DNA of 57,690 nt from Paraburkholderia mimosarum LMG 23256 = NBRC 106338 (GCF_000739815.1 NZ_BBJJ01000043.1:1-57690), one strand, 5' to 3'. Shown: positions 27,050 to 36,677, counted from the first letter of the stretch. Numbers and translations: made by a program. The notes: generated from the letters alone by a model not told the origin.

Positions 27050-27993
27050 GAAGCCGTCCTCCCGCCCATGCGGTGCTGAAGCAGTCTGTCGATGAAGAGC
27101 GTCGCGGCGAGCAGATCGGCCGCGCCGCCCGGCGATGCGTTGAGCGCGAGCAGCGCGCGTTCCAGCGCATCGAAGGCCGCGCGCCCGGCCTGTGTCGCAA
27201 CGCCACCGGCGTCGCGCACGCGCCGCGCGCCGGCTTGCGCGGCCTCGCGCCCGGCGAGCCCCGCGCGATGGAGCACGCAGGTGTCGTCGAGCGACGCCAT
27301 GATCGCGAGCAGTGCGTCCACGCGCGCGTGGGCTTCGTCGCAACCTTGCGCCCGTGCGGCGTGCAGCGCGGGTAGACCCACGCGCACGACGTGCGGAAAA
27401 CCGTCCTGTGCTTCGCCGCGCGCGCCGCCTACCTTGAAACGCTGGCGCACGCGCTCGCCGTGGCTTTGCGTGGGTCGCGCGAACAGGTCGTCGAAGCGTG
27501 CAATCGTCGCTGCGGTTGCGCAGATGTGCGCCGCATGGGCGTACGCGCCATGGCTGGCGTGAGGCGTGTGCACGATCGCCGCGCCCGCCACGAGCAGGCC
27601 GACGATCCAGATCGCGCCGCGATGCGCATTGCTGCCTTGCGTCGCGCGCATCATCGCGGCTTCGCCGGCGCGTCCGATGCGCGCGAGGTCGGTGCGCAGC
27701 GCCGTGCCCGGCGCGGCGCCGCACGACGCGCGCGCGAGCGCTTCGAACGTGGGTTCGAGCGCGTGCGCCGAGCGCAGCATCGTCGCGAGATCGAGATCGT
27801 TGTGCGCGCCACTACCGCGCGCGTCCACGAGCGCGGGCTTGGGCGTGAGGCGCGCCTCTTCGATCAGTGCGTCGCGGGCGAAGCGTGCGAGCTGTGCGGC
27901 CGAACCCGGCGACGGTGCACCGGCGCTGCACGGGACGCGCCGCGCGAGGCCCGCCGCACCCTCGGCGAGCGGCGTAAGGGTGAACGTGCGCAT
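27037..27993 (-). CDS. mdcB: Triphosphoribosyl-dephospho-CoA synthase
   Basis: This 318-residue enzyme belongs to the CitG/MdcB family. Signature segments are EARLTPKPALVDARGSGAH and ATQGSNAHRGAIWIVGLL, and the HD-type acidic and basic residues of the family are present. It makes the prosthetic-group precursor from dephospho-CoA and ATP. The start MRTFTLTP lies 5 bases after the mdcA stop. Confidence 0.9.
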   Translation of the reverse strand: MRTFTLTPLAEGAAGLARRVPCSAGAPSPGSAAQLARFARDALIEEARLTPKPALVDARGSGAHNDLDLATMLRSAHALEPTFEALARASCGAAPGTALRTDLARIGRAGEAAMMRATQGSNAHRGAIWIVGLLVAGAAIVHTPHASHGAYAHAAHICATAATIARFDDLFARPTQSHGERVRQRFKVGGARGEAQDGFPHVVRVGLPALHAARAQGCDEAHARVDALLAIMASLDDTCVLHRAGLAGREAAQAGARRVRDAGGVATQAGRAAFDALERALLALNASPGGAADLLAATLFIDRLLQHRMGGRTASWNN

Positions 27994-27998
27994 CGCGC

Positions 27999-29672
27999 TC
28001 ACCAGCTGCGAAAGCGCGCGGGCGGCGTGTAGAGGCCGCCCGACCACGTCACCAGATCGTCGATGCTGCGCGCCGCGAGCAGCGAACGTTTGGCGTTGCC
28101 GCGCAGGATGCCGAGATCCTCGGGGAACTGCACGATGCCGCGGCGGCGCAGCTCGTCGGTTTTCTGCTGCTGTGCGCGCAGCCCGATGGGCGTCACGCCC
28201 GCCACGGCCGCAAGCGCCGCGCGGCGTTCGTCGATGCCTTCGGCGCGATGCAGGTGCGCAATGCCTTCCTCGGTCACGACGTGGCTCACGTCGTCGCCGT
28301 AGATCATCACGGGGGCGACGGGCATGCCGCTCTTCCGGCCCACGGCGATGGCGTCGAGTTCGTCGACGAAGGTCGGCTCGCCGCCTTTCTTCCAGGTCTC
28401 CGCAAGCTGCACCACGAGCTTGTGGCCGCGCGAAACCGGGCCGTTGTCCTTGAGCAGCTTGAGCCACGCTTCGCTCGCGTGGCGCCGGCCGCGTGGATCG
28501 TGGCCCATGTTCGGCGCGCCGCCGAAACCCGCGAGGCGCCCGCGTGTGACGGTGGACGAGTTCGCGTCGGCGTCGATCTGCAGCGTCGAGCCGATGAAGA
28601 GATCGACGGCGTATTGCCCCGCGAGCTGGCACAGCACGCGGTTCGAGCGCAGGCTGCCGTCGCTGCCGGTGAAGAACACATCGGGCCGCGCGGCGATATA
28701 GGCCTCCATGCCCACTTCGCTGCCGAAGCAGTGCACGCTTTCCACCCAGCCCGATTCGATCGCGGGAATGAGCGTGGGATGCGGATTGAGCGTCCAGTTA
28801 CGGCAGATCTTGCCTTTCAGGCCGAGCGATTCGCCATACGTGGGCAGCAGCAATTCGATCGCGGCGGTGTCGAACCCAATGCCGTGATTGAGCGACGCGA
28901 TGCCATAAGGCGCGTAAATGCCCTTGATGACCATCATCGCGGTGAGCACCTGCAAGTCGCCGATATGACGCGGGTCGCGCGTGAACAGCGGCTCGACCGC
29001 GAACGGCCGGTCGGCTTGCACGACCACGTCGACCCACGAGCCGGGGATATCCACGCGCGGCAGTTCGTCGACAATTTCGTTTACCTGAACGATCACGATG
29101 CCCTGGCTGAACGCAGCGGCCTCGGCGATGGTGGGCGTGTCCTCGGTGTTCGGGCCGGTGTAGAGGTTGCCGTGGCGGTCGGCCTTCTCGGCGCAAAGCA
29201 GTGCGACCTGCGGAATCAGGTCGACGAACATGCGCGCGTATAGCTCGACATAGGTATGGATCGCACCCACTTCGAGCTGACCGTCTTCGAGCAGTTGTGC
29301 GACGCGCAAGCTCTGCGGCCCCGCGAACGCGAAGTCAACGCGATGCGCAATGCCGCGCTCGAACAGCGTGAGTTGCTCAGGCCGGCTGATGCTCGAAATC
29401 AGGAGGTGGATGTTGTTGAGCTTTGCGGGATCGGCCTTTGCCAGCGAGCGCGAGAGAAAGTCGGCCTGCTTCTGGTTGTCGCCTTCCAGCGCGACGCGGT
29501 CGCCGGGGCGGATCAGCAGTTCGAGCGCTTCGGTCGTGCGCGCGGCGGGAAGGATGCCGTCTTCGAGCCAGTGCGAGATGGCGGCGAGGCGGCGGGCTTT
29601 CTCGTCGCGGCGCGTGGTCCACGAGCGCGGCGCGAGGCCGGGCGAGGGTTGCGTATCAGCTTGAGGCTTCAT
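27999..29672 (-). CDS. mdcA: Malonate decarboxylase alpha subunit (acetyl-ACP:malonate ACP transferase)
   Basis: The protein has 557 residues, the normal size for MdcA. Conserved parts include GDRVALEGDNQKQADFLSR near the N-terminus, FTGSDGSLRSNRVLCQLAGQ and GGAPNMGHDPRGRRH, all typical of this CoA-transferase-like subunit. It exchanges malonate for acetate on the carrier. It is the first enzyme gene of the operon and overlaps the 3' end of the GntR gene by 17 bases, placing the regulator in the same transcript. Confidence 0.94.
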   Translation of the reverse strand: MKPQADTQPSPGLAPRSWTTRRDEKARRLAAISHWLEDGILPAARTTEALELLIRPGDRVALEGDNQKQADFLSRSLAKADPAKLNNIHLLISSISRPEQLTLFERGIAHRVDFAFAGPQSLRVAQLLEDGQLEVGAIHTYVELYARMFVDLIPQVALLCAEKADRHGNLYTGPNTEDTPTIAEAAAFSQGIVIVQVNEIVDELPRVDIPGSWVDVVVQADRPFAVEPLFTRDPRHIGDLQVLTAMMVIKGIYAPYGIASLNHGIGFDTAAIELLLPTYGESLGLKGKICRNWTLNPHPTLIPAIESGWVESVHCFGSEVGMEAYIAARPDVFFTGSDGSLRSNRVLCQLAGQYAVDLFIGSTLQIDADANSSTVTRGRLAGFGGAPNMGHDPRGRRHASEAWLKLLKDNGPVSRGHKLVVQLAETWKKGGEPTFVDELDAIAVGRKSGMPVAPVMIYGDDVSHVVTEEGIAHLHRAEGIDERRAALAAVAGVTPIGLRAQQQKTDELRRRGIVQFPEDLGILRGNAKRSLLAARSIDDLVTWSGGLYTPPARFRSW

Positions 29673-30435
29673 CGGCGGTTCGGCTCCGTGAGCGGGAAGA
29701 GGCGGCGCGCGGCTTCGGTGCAGCAGGGGGCGCTGAGGTCGCCGCCGCAGGCGGCGCGGCGCGCTCGGTCAGGAAACGGTAGATGAGTTCGCCCGTGCCG
29801 AGCAGGTGCTCCGCCACGAGCTTTTGCGCGGTGGGCACGTCGCCGCGCTTCACGGCGGCGAGGATCTCGGCGTGCTCGCTATCGGATTCGCCCTTGTACT
29901 CGGGAAAGCCGAATTTCAGACGCAGATAGCGTTCGCCGCGGCGATGGAGCGTCGTGAGCATCTCCATCAACTGCGGCCGGCCGGCGGGCGCGTAGAGGTT
30001 CATATGAAAGGCCTCGTTGCGCGCGACATAGAGCGACGGATCGCGTTCACGCTTCGCGGCCGCGGCGAGCGCGCTCACTTCGCGCAGCGTGGCGCTCGTG
30101 TGGTTCGGAATCGCAAGGCCGAGCGCAAGGCTCTCCAGCGCCGAGCGGATCTCGTAGATCTCGCGCGCTTCGTCGGCCGAGAGCGAGGCGACGCTCGCGC
30201 CCTTGTTCACTTCGATCTTGGCCCAGCCTTCGCTCGCGAGCTGGCGCAACGCCTCGCGCACGGGAATGGCGCTGACCGAAAAATGCCGCGCGATCGCGTC
30301 CTGGCGCAGCGGCGCATCAGGCGCGAGCTTGCCCTCGACGATCGCGCTGCGCAGGGCGTCGGCGATCATGCGCGAGGTGCTGGTGCGGGGCGCGCTAGCG
30401 CCTTCCAGGGGAAAACCATCCGTTGCGTCGTTCAT
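29656..30435 (-). CDS. GntR-family (FCD/FadR subfamily) regulator of the mdc operon
   Basis: This 259-residue protein has an N-terminal winged helix-turn-helix (~15-80, with DAIARHFSVSAIPVREALRQLASEGW) and an all-helical FCD ligand domain (~95-225) bearing acidic and histidine metal/ligand residues. The C-terminal ~35 residues are Ala/Pro/Arg-rich and likely disordered. It leads the mdc operon, as MdcY does in Acinetobacter, and probably represses it until malonate or malonyl-CoA is present. ATG 30435 is the first methionine matching the family. Confidence 0.88.
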   Translation of the reverse strand: MNDATDGFPLEGASAPRTSTSRMIADALRSAIVEGKLAPDAPLRQDAIARHFSVSAIPVREALRQLASEGWAKIEVNKGASVASLSADEAREIYEIRSALESLALGLAIPNHTSATLREVSALAAAAKRERDPSLYVARNEAFHMNLYAPAGRPQLMEMLTTLHRRGERYLRLKFGFPEYKGESDSEHAEILAAVKRGDVPTAQKLVAEHLLGTGELIYRFLTERAAPPAAATSAPPAAPKPRAASSRSRSRTADEASS

Positions 30436-30445
30436 AGGATCACAT

Positions 30446-30456
30446 ATTATATATAA
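30446..30456 (-). promoter_or_regulatory. Candidate promoter -10 and operator of the mdc operon
   Basis: The AT-rich palindrome TTATATATAA (30447-30456) stands out in GC-rich DNA and overlaps a minus-strand TATAAT at 30451-30446, just upstream of the GntR start. It could be both the -10 box and an autoregulatory GntR site. With the -10 only ~11 bases from the ATG, the leader would be very short. No good -35 is seen. Confidence 0.4.
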
Positions 30457-30652
30457 AAAGACGAAGGCGAAAGCCTCGAAAACCCGCACCACAGAAGCAT
30501 CGGATTCACTATAGACGGGTAGGGAGAACGGGGGCTTACAGGAAGTTCCTGACGAGGGCCGGCTTCTGCAGCGGCCTGCATTTCCGCGTTTCGCGGCGCG
30601 CACGCATACAGGCATGCGCGCAGGGCGAGACATCAAAGGAGAGAGGAGCATC

Positions 30653-31954
30653 ATGAATTCGATCACCGAGTCCGCGCGGCGTACTCGCAGCAAGACACCG
30701 CTCAACCGGTCGCAGATCGCCGGTTTCTGGGGCGCCTGGGCGGGCTGGACGCTCGATGGGATGGACTCGTTCATCTACGCACTCGTGCTCACGCCCGCGC
30801 TCACCGAACTGTTGCCGCGCTCGGGCTACGAGGCCAGTGCGGCGAACATCGGGCTCGCCGGCTCGATCCTGTTCGCGCTCTTCCTCGTGGGCTGGGGCCT
30901 GTCGTTCATCTGGGGGCCGCTCGCCGACCGCTTTGGCCGCACGCGCGTGCTGGCCGGCACCATCTTCATGTTCGCTATCTTCACGGGCCTCTCCGCCACC
31001 GCGCAGAGCGTCTGGGCGCTCGGCATCTACCGCTTTCTGGCGGGCGTGGGCATTGGAGGCGAGTGGGCGCTCGCGGGCACCTACGTGGCCGAATCGTGGC
31101 CCGAAGATCGCCGCAAGATGGGGGCGGGCTATCTGCAGACCGGCTATTACGCGGGCTTTTTCATCGCGGCCGCGCTCAATTACACGATCGGCGTGCACTT
31201 CGGCTGGCGGGCCATGTTCCTCACGGGCGCGGTGCCGGTGGTGGTGGCGATTCTGGTGCTCACGCGCGTGGATGAGCCGGAGACGTGGCAGAAGTCGGAG
31301 GCGAGCCATGTGCACCACGGTCACCCGCTGCGTGAAATCTTCGGCAGCGTGTATCGCGTGCGTACCGTGGTGGCGTGCGCATTGCTGACGATCGCGATCA
31401 TCGGCCTGTGGGCGGGCGCCGTCTATGAGCCTTCGGCCGTGATCCAGCTCGCGACGAAGGCGGGCGCGAGCAAGGCCGAGGCGATCCGCACCGCTTCGAT
31501 CGCTACCGGCATTCTCTCCATCGGCACGATCCTGGGCTGTCTCGCGCTGCCGCCGCTGGCCGAACGCATCGGCCGCAAATGGACGCTCGCCGTCTATTTC
31601 GCGGGCATGGCCGTGGCGATCGCCGCGAGCTTCGGCTGGGCGTTCTACCTCAAGAACGGGCTGGTGCCGTTCATCGCGCTGCTGTTCGTGCTCGGCTTCT
31701 TTGGCGGCAACTTCGCGCTCTTCAGCCTGTGGTTGCCCGAGCAGTTCGGAACGCGCGTGCGCGCCACGGCGTTCGCGTTCTGCACGTCGTTCGGCCGCTT
31801 CGTGGGCGCGGGGGTGAACTTCCTGCTGGGCGCCGCGGTGCTGAACATGCACACGCTCGGCACGCCGGTCGCGCTCACGGCGCTGGCATTCGTCGCAGGA
31901 CTCCTGATCATTCCGTTCGCGCCGGAAACCAGGGGTAAGACGCTGCCGACCTGA
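30653..31954 (+). CDS. MFS transporter (MHS/sugar-acid type), possible malonate importer
   Basis: This 433-residue carrier has twelve predicted helices and the MFS loop motif GPLADRFGRTRVLAG after helix 2, repeated as PPLAERIGRKWTLAV after helix 8. GGAGAGAGGAGC precedes the ATG. It is divergent from the GntR-mdc operon, and the cluster has no mdcF or mdcLM transporter. A role as the dicarboxylate importer is therefore inferred from position. Confidence 0.85.
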   Translation: MNSITESARRTRSKTPLNRSQIAGFWGAWAGWTLDGMDSFIYALVLTPALTELLPRSGYEASAANIGLAGSILFALFLVGWGLSFIWGPLADRFGRTRVLAGTIFMFAIFTGLSATAQSVWALGIYRFLAGVGIGGEWALAGTYVAESWPEDRRKMGAGYLQTGYYAGFFIAAALNYTIGVHFGWRAMFLTGAVPVVVAILVLTRVDEPETWQKSEASHVHHGHPLREIFGSVYRVRTVVACALLTIAIIGLWAGAVYEPSAVIQLATKAGASKAEAIRTASIATGILSIGTILGCLALPPLAERIGRKWTLAVYFAGMAVAIAASFGWAFYLKNGLVPFIALLFVLGFFGGNFALFSLWLPEQFGTRVRATAFAFCTSFGRFVGAGVNFLLGAAVLNMHTLGTPVALTALAFVAGLLIIPFAPETRGKTLPT

Positions 31955-31970
31955 GGCTGTGCCTTGACGT

Positions 31971-31992
31971 GCGCCGCGCGCTTTAGCGGCGC
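31971..31992. terminator. GC hairpin between convergent transporter genes
   Basis: GCGCCGC/GCGGCGC forms a 7-bp stem with an 8-base loop. It covers the stop of the minus-strand EamA gene and follows the plus-strand MFS gene by 16 bases. There is no T-run, so its function is tentative. Confidence 0.4.
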
Positions 31993-32909
31993 ACCTTCAC
32001 GAGCCTCGGCGGCAGCAGGCGCCAGCCGAGATTCACGCCGAGGCTCGCCGCCACGATCAGCGCCATGCCGGCGAGTTGCAGCGCGCTCAACGCACGCCCG
32101 TAGACGATCGCATCGACGGCGATCGCCGTGAGCGGATACACGAACAGCAGCACGGCGATCACGGGCGTGGTGAGCATCGGCAACGCGCCGTAGATCAGCA
32201 CGTACGAAAGCCCCGTGTGCAGCACCCCCATGCCGACTAGCCAGCCCCATTGCACGGCCGAGATATGCGCGAGCTGGAGCGGCGCGAAAAACGGCGCGAT
32301 GAGCGGCAGACACACCGCACCCACCGCGCATTGCGTGAGCGTGAGCAGATGCGGGCGAAAATCGCGCAGGCCCTTGGCGATGAGCGTGACGCTCGCGTAG
32401 AGCAGCGAGCCGCCCAGCGATTCGGCGATGCCGATCGTGTAGCTCGTGCGATCGGCGATATGGCTTTCCGCGAGCACGCCCGAAGCGAGCACGAGGCCCA
32501 CGAACGCCATGCCGATCCAGCCCAGCCGGTCCGCGCCGAGCCGCTCGTGGAAGAGCGCGGCGCCCATCAGCACGACCCAGAACGGCTGCACGTGGAACAC
32601 GACCGTCGAGACCGCGATGCTCGTGCGATGGATCGCGTCGAAGAAGGCCACCCACTGCGTCACCATCAGCACGCCCGAAATGAGCGCGAGCGCGAACGTG
32701 CGGCGCGTGAACTGCCGGGGCGTGAGCCAGCCCTTGTACGCGCAGTACGCGGCGAGCGCGAGCATGCCGAAAAAGCAGCGGAAGAACACGAGCGTGAGCG
32801 CGCCAAGGCGCGCCTCCTCGACGAACACGCCGATCGTGCCCATCAGGAGGCCGCCGCCCGCGAGCATGAGGACGCCTTGCTGACGGTTACCTTGATGATC
32901 GGATTGCAT
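31983..32909 (-). CDS. EamA/DMT-family permease
   Basis: The protein has 308 residues and ten predicted helices in two EamA repeats (RTSIAVSTVVFHVQPFWVVL in the first, HTGLSYVLIYGALPMLTTPV in the second). Such proteins export amino acids or metabolites; the substrate is unknown. It is divergent from a LysR gene, the common arrangement for an exporter and its regulator. Confidence 0.88.
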   Translation of the reverse strand: MQSDHQGNRQQGVLMLAGGGLLMGTIGVFVEEARLGALTLVFFRCFFGMLALAAYCAYKGWLTPRQFTRRTFALALISGVLMVTQWVAFFDAIHRTSIAVSTVVFHVQPFWVVLMGAALFHERLGADRLGWIGMAFVGLVLASGVLAESHIADRTSYTIGIAESLGGSLLYASVTLIAKGLRDFRPHLLTLTQCAVGAVCLPLIAPFFAPLQLAHISAVQWGWLVGMGVLHTGLSYVLIYGALPMLTTPVIAVLLFVYPLTAIAVDAIVYGRALSALQLAGMALIVAASLGVNLGWRLLPPRLVKVRR

Positions 32910-32987
32910 GGCTTACGCGGCAAAATCGAAAGGGGGTTGAAAACGGCTCCAGTATTTGCCAGTTGCCGGGCGCGGGCAAACGAATTA

Positions 32988-33008
32988 AATTGAAGAATTC
33001 CATCAATT
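32988..33008. promoter_or_regulatory. Inverted repeat, candidate LysR-type operator
   Basis: AATTGA-N9-TCAATT, with GAATTC at its centre, lies between the divergent EamA and LysR genes about 50 bases before the chosen LysR start. It would lie inside the coding region if the longer LysR start were used. Confidence 0.45.
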
Positions 33009-33055
33009 CAGCTTATGAATCGCCGCCCCCACCTGTAGCCCGGAGCCAGCCCCGC

Positions 33056-33925
33056 TTGAACCCCGAATTTGACATCGACTTGCTGCGCACCTTCGCTGCC
33101 GTCGCCGACGCGGGCAGCTTCACGAAGGCCGCCGTAGCCGTGCACCGCTCGCAGGCGGCCGTGAGCATGCAGGTCAAACGGCTCGAGCAGATGCTCGGCG
33201 CCACGCTGTTCACGCGCGACACCCGCAATCTCGCGCTCACGCGGCCGGGCACCACGTTGCTCGAATACGCGCGGCGGGCACTGGACTTGCAGGAGGAAGC
33301 GTGGGCGGCGATGGTGCGGCCGGAAGTGACGGGGCGCGTGGTGCTAGGTGCCCCCGACGACTACATGGCCTCGCTGCTCTCGCCGGTTTTACGGCGCTTT
33401 TCGACGCTTTATCCGCATGTGGAGATCGAGATCGTATGCGCGCAAAGCTCGGCGCTCGGGCCCATGCTCGCGGACAACAAGATCGACATCGCCTTCGTGA
33501 CGCGCGACCGCAAGTTGCGCGGCGAATTCGTGCGCGCTGAGGAACTGGTATGGGTGGGCTCCGCCACCGATCCCGCGCCGCTTGCCATGTCGCCGTTGCC
33601 GGTGGGTCTATACGAGCACGGCTGCGTGGCGCGCGCGCATACGGTGGCGGCGCTCGATGCCGCGCACATCCGTTATCGGGCGGCATATAGCAGCGCGAGC
33701 CTTTTGGGGCTCCTGGCGACGGTGGAAGCGGGCATTGCGATCGTGGCGCTCACGCGCTGCAGCGTGCCGCCGCGCTTTGCGATTCTCGGCGAGGCGCAGG
33801 GCCTGCCGAAAATAGAGCCGCTGGAAATCGTGGTGGCGCGCAGCGCCAAATCGAACCGGCCCACGTGCGACTACCTCGCGCAGCAGATGGTGCAGGATCT
33901 TTCGGTGCCGCGTCAGCGCGGGTAG
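33056..33925 (+). CDS. LysR-family transcriptional regulator
   Basis: The protein has 289 residues. The winged helix (FDIDLLRTFAAVADAGSFTKAAVAVHRSQAAVSMQVKRLE) is followed by a substrate-binding-like domain. The TTG at 33056 is chosen because CGGAG precedes it and homologues begin NPEFDIDLL; the frame is open back to 32963. It likely controls the divergent EamA gene. Its last 13 bases overlap the convergent ABC ATPase gene. Confidence 0.85.
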   Translation: MNPEFDIDLLRTFAAVADAGSFTKAAVAVHRSQAAVSMQVKRLEQMLGATLFTRDTRNLALTRPGTTLLEYARRALDLQEEAWAAMVRPEVTGRVVLGAPDDYMASLLSPVLRRFSTLYPHVEIEIVCAQSSALGPMLADNKIDIAFVTRDRKLRGEFVRAEELVWVGSATDPAPLAMSPLPVGLYEHGCVARAHTVAALDAAHIRYRAAYSSASLLGLLATVEAGIAIVALTRCSVPPRFAILGEAQGLPKIEPLEIVVARSAKSNRPTCDYLAQQMVQDLSVPRQRG

Positions 33926-34962
33926 ACGCTCACTTCGCCGCCCACCGCGAGCCGCACGCGCTTGCCTTCACGCGGCGTGCGATAGCCGGGCACGCGTGCG
34001 CGGATCGTTGTGTCCGCATCGATCAGTTGCAGCGTGAGCGCGGCGTCCTGGCCGTGGAAGGTGATGGCGCGCACGATGGCTTCGAGCGCGCCATCGCGTT
34101 GCGCGGTTTCGGGCAGCACGTCGATCTGCTCGGGGCGCAGCATGACGTCCACGGCGCCATCTTCGGCGTGCTGCTCTTGCTGGATCGGCAGCGCGCCGAG
34201 CACGCAATGCGCCCGTCCGTTCGCTACCGTGCCGGGCAGCAGCACCGCCTCGCCGATGAAAGCCGCGAGTTCGGGCGTGGCCGGGCGGCGGTAGAGCGTT
34301 TGCGGCGGCCCGCTTTGCAGCAGTCTTCCCCGCCACAACACGGCAACTTCATGGCCGAGTGACAGCGCCTCGGCCTGGTCGTGGGTGACGAGCACGGCGG
34401 TCGCGCCGGCTGCGGCGAGCGCACGCGCCACGGCTTCGCGGGTTTCGACGCGCAACGCGGCGTCGAGCGACGAGAACGGTTCGTCGAGCATCACGAGGCC
34501 GGGCGAGGGCGCGAGCGCGCGGGCCAGCGCCACGCGCTGCTGCTGTCCGCCCGAGAGCTGCTGCGGCGCGCGCGATGCATACGCTTGAGGCAGCCCGACG
34601 AGTTCGAGCATCTCGGCCACGCGATGGCGTGCACGGCGCTGTGCGCGCGGCAGCCCGAACACGATGTTCCCGGCAACCGAGAGATGCGGGAAGAGGGCGC
34701 CTTCCTGCGGCACATAGCCGATGCGGCGCTGTTCGGTCGGCAGATGCAGGCCGTCGCCAGCCACGCGCTGGCCGTCGATCGTGATCGTGCCGGCGTCGGC
34801 ACGCTCGAAACCGCACAGCAAGCGCAGCAGCGTCGTCTTGCCGCTGCCCGAGGGGCCGAGCAGCGCGACGAGCGAACCCGAGCGCACGGCGAGATCGATG
34901 CCGTGCAGGACCGGATGACCGTCGAAGGCCTTTTGAAGGCCGGAGATGCGAAGTGTGCTCAT
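33913..34962 (-). CDS. fbpC: Fe(3+)-type ABC transporter ATP-binding protein
   Basis: This 349-residue ATPase has Walker A LLGPSGSGKTTLLRLL, signature LSGGQQQRVALARAL, Walker B LVMLDEPFSSLD and the H-loop VTHDQAEAL. A TOBE-like C-terminal domain follows (~250-349). It matches FbpC/AfuC ATPases. It is the last gene of the iron operon, 18 bases after the permease gene. Confidence 0.9.
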   Translation of the reverse strand: MSTLRISGLQKAFDGHPVLHGIDLAVRSGSLVALLGPSGSGKTTLLRLLCGFERADAGTITIDGQRVAGDGLHLPTEQRRIGYVPQEGALFPHLSVAGNIVFGLPRAQRRARHRVAEMLELVGLPQAYASRAPQQLSGGQQQRVALARALAPSPGLVMLDEPFSSLDAALRVETREAVARALAAAGATAVLVTHDQAEALSLGHEVAVLWRGRLLQSGPPQTLYRRPATPELAAFIGEAVLLPGTVANGRAHCVLGALPIQQEQHAEDGAVDVMLRPEQIDVLPETAQRDGALEAIVRAITFHGQDAALTLQLIDADTTIRARVPGYRTPREGKRVRLAVGGEVSVYPR

Positions 34963-34980
34963 GGGGATGCGAAACGGGAC

Positions 34981-36652
34981 TCAGGCGCCGTTGGCGGGCA
35001 TATCGGAAGGGGCGGCCGGCGTCGGCGCGGCCGCATGGCCCGCGAGCGCCGAGCGGCCAGCAAATGCGAACAGCAGGCCCGAAGCCGCGAGCGACAGCGC
35101 GGTGAGCAGGGCGGCGTAGGGCGCTGCGGCCGCGAAGGCGAGCGTAGAAGTGTCGGTCCAGACTTGCGTGGCCAGCGTGTGGGTGCCGATCGGCGCGAGC
35201 AGTAGCGTGGCGTTGAGTTCCGTCACCACGGAGATGAAGACCATCGAGGCCGCCGCGCCGAGACCGGGGCCCGCGAGCGGCAGCACGACGCGGCGCAGCG
35301 TCGCGAACCAGCCCAAACCGAGCGCGCGTGCGGTTTCTTCGAGGCGCTGCTGCGCCTGCATGAGCGCGGCGCGCACGCTCACCAGCGCGAGCGGCAGAAA
35401 GAGGATGGCGTAGGCCGCGATCAGCAGCGTGGTGCCCTGGTACAGCGGTTCGAGCGCGCGCACGGCGAGCGAGACGATCGCAAGCGCAATGACGAGGCTC
35501 GGCACGCCTTGCGCGATAAAGGCAGTACGTTCGAGGAACGTGGCCGCGTGGCCCGGGTAACGCGCCAGCAGATACCCAAGCGGCAGCGCGAGCAGCGTGG
35601 TGAAGCATGCGGCCGTCAGACCGAGGCGCAGCGAGGCGAAGGTGGTCGAGACCAGCAACTCGGGCGAGACCTCGGCCGGCGTGATAGCCGCTGCGCCCGG
35701 CTGCGTGAGCCAGTAGCCGATCATCGCGAGCGGGACGCCCAGGGTGGCGGCGTTGAGCGCGACGAAGCCCGCCGTGACAGGCCAGCGCCAGCGCCCGAGT
35801 GCATGGCGCACGTTCGCGCGCCGCGTGCCGCGATCCACGCGCGCATAGCGGGCGCGCCCGCGCACGCGAAACTCGAGCACGAGGCACACGAGGCAGAGCA
35901 GGATTAGCACGCAAGCGAGCAACGAGGCGCCGCCGCCATCGAAGCTCGTGCGGTATTCAGCATAAATTTCCGTGGTGAACGTGCGAAACCGCAATAGCGT
36001 GAATGCGCCGAATTCGGAGAGCACGCCGAGCGCGACGAGCAGCATCGAGCCGAACAGCGCGGGCCGCAATTGCGGCAGCACAACGCGCACGAAAACGGCC
36101 CAGTGGTTGCAGCCAAGCGCGCGCGCCGACTCTTCGAGCGCCGGGTCGAGACCGCGCAGCGCGGCGGCCACGGGGAGATAAACGAGCGGGAAGTAGGCCG
36201 TCGTGATGACGATGAACGCGCCGAGAAAGTCCTGCAAATCCAGGCTCATCGAGACCCACGCATAGCTCGTGACGAACGCGGGCATGGCGAGCGGCGCGGC
36301 GGCGAGGAGCGCCCATGCGCGCCGCCCCGGCACATCGGTGCGTTCGACGAGCCATGCCACGGCCGTGCCGAGCATGGCCGAAGCGAGCGTGGCCGAAACG
36401 GTGATCGAGAGCGTATTGACGAGCAGCTCGCCAACCAGCGGCCGGAAGATCAGCTCGGCGGCATCGGCGAAGCTGAACGAGAGCGCGCCAGAACGTGAGC
36501 GCGAGCGGCAGCAGCACCAGCAGCGGGCCGAGCGCGGCCGTCGCGAGCAGCGCGCGCGGCGCATGGCGTCGCGCGCTTTGGGACGGCGCCCTCGCGATAG
36601 TCTCTTGATGAGACTCAGGCACGGCTTGCACCGTAGTGACGGCTTCGCTCAC
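34981..36652 (-). CDS. fbpB: Fe(3+)-type ABC permease, frameshifted near the 5' end
   Basis: From about 36480 down to 34981 one frame encodes a double binding-protein-dependent permease with about eleven helices and two EAA loops (LEESARALGCNHWAVFVRVV and LEETARALGLGWFATLRRVV), as in FbpB/AfuB. The N-terminus and first helix (MSEAVTTVQAVPES, then LLATAALGPLLVLLPLALTF) lie in another frame from a GTG at 36652. The two join at 36478-36490 (TGGCGCGCTCTCG on the minus strand), where removing one base restores a ~556-residue protein. The total span is 3n+1 bases, consistent with one extra base. This is either a real disabling mutation or a sequencing error. Confidence 0.75.
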
Positions 36653-36677
36653 GATCTTGCTTCGGACTCCGTGGTGA

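Noticed and set aside
27994..28632. Long 5' extension of the mdcB frame into mdcA
   Set aside because: The extension is a shadow frame of mdcA with Arg-rich, motif-free sequence; MdcB similarity starts at MRTFTLTP.
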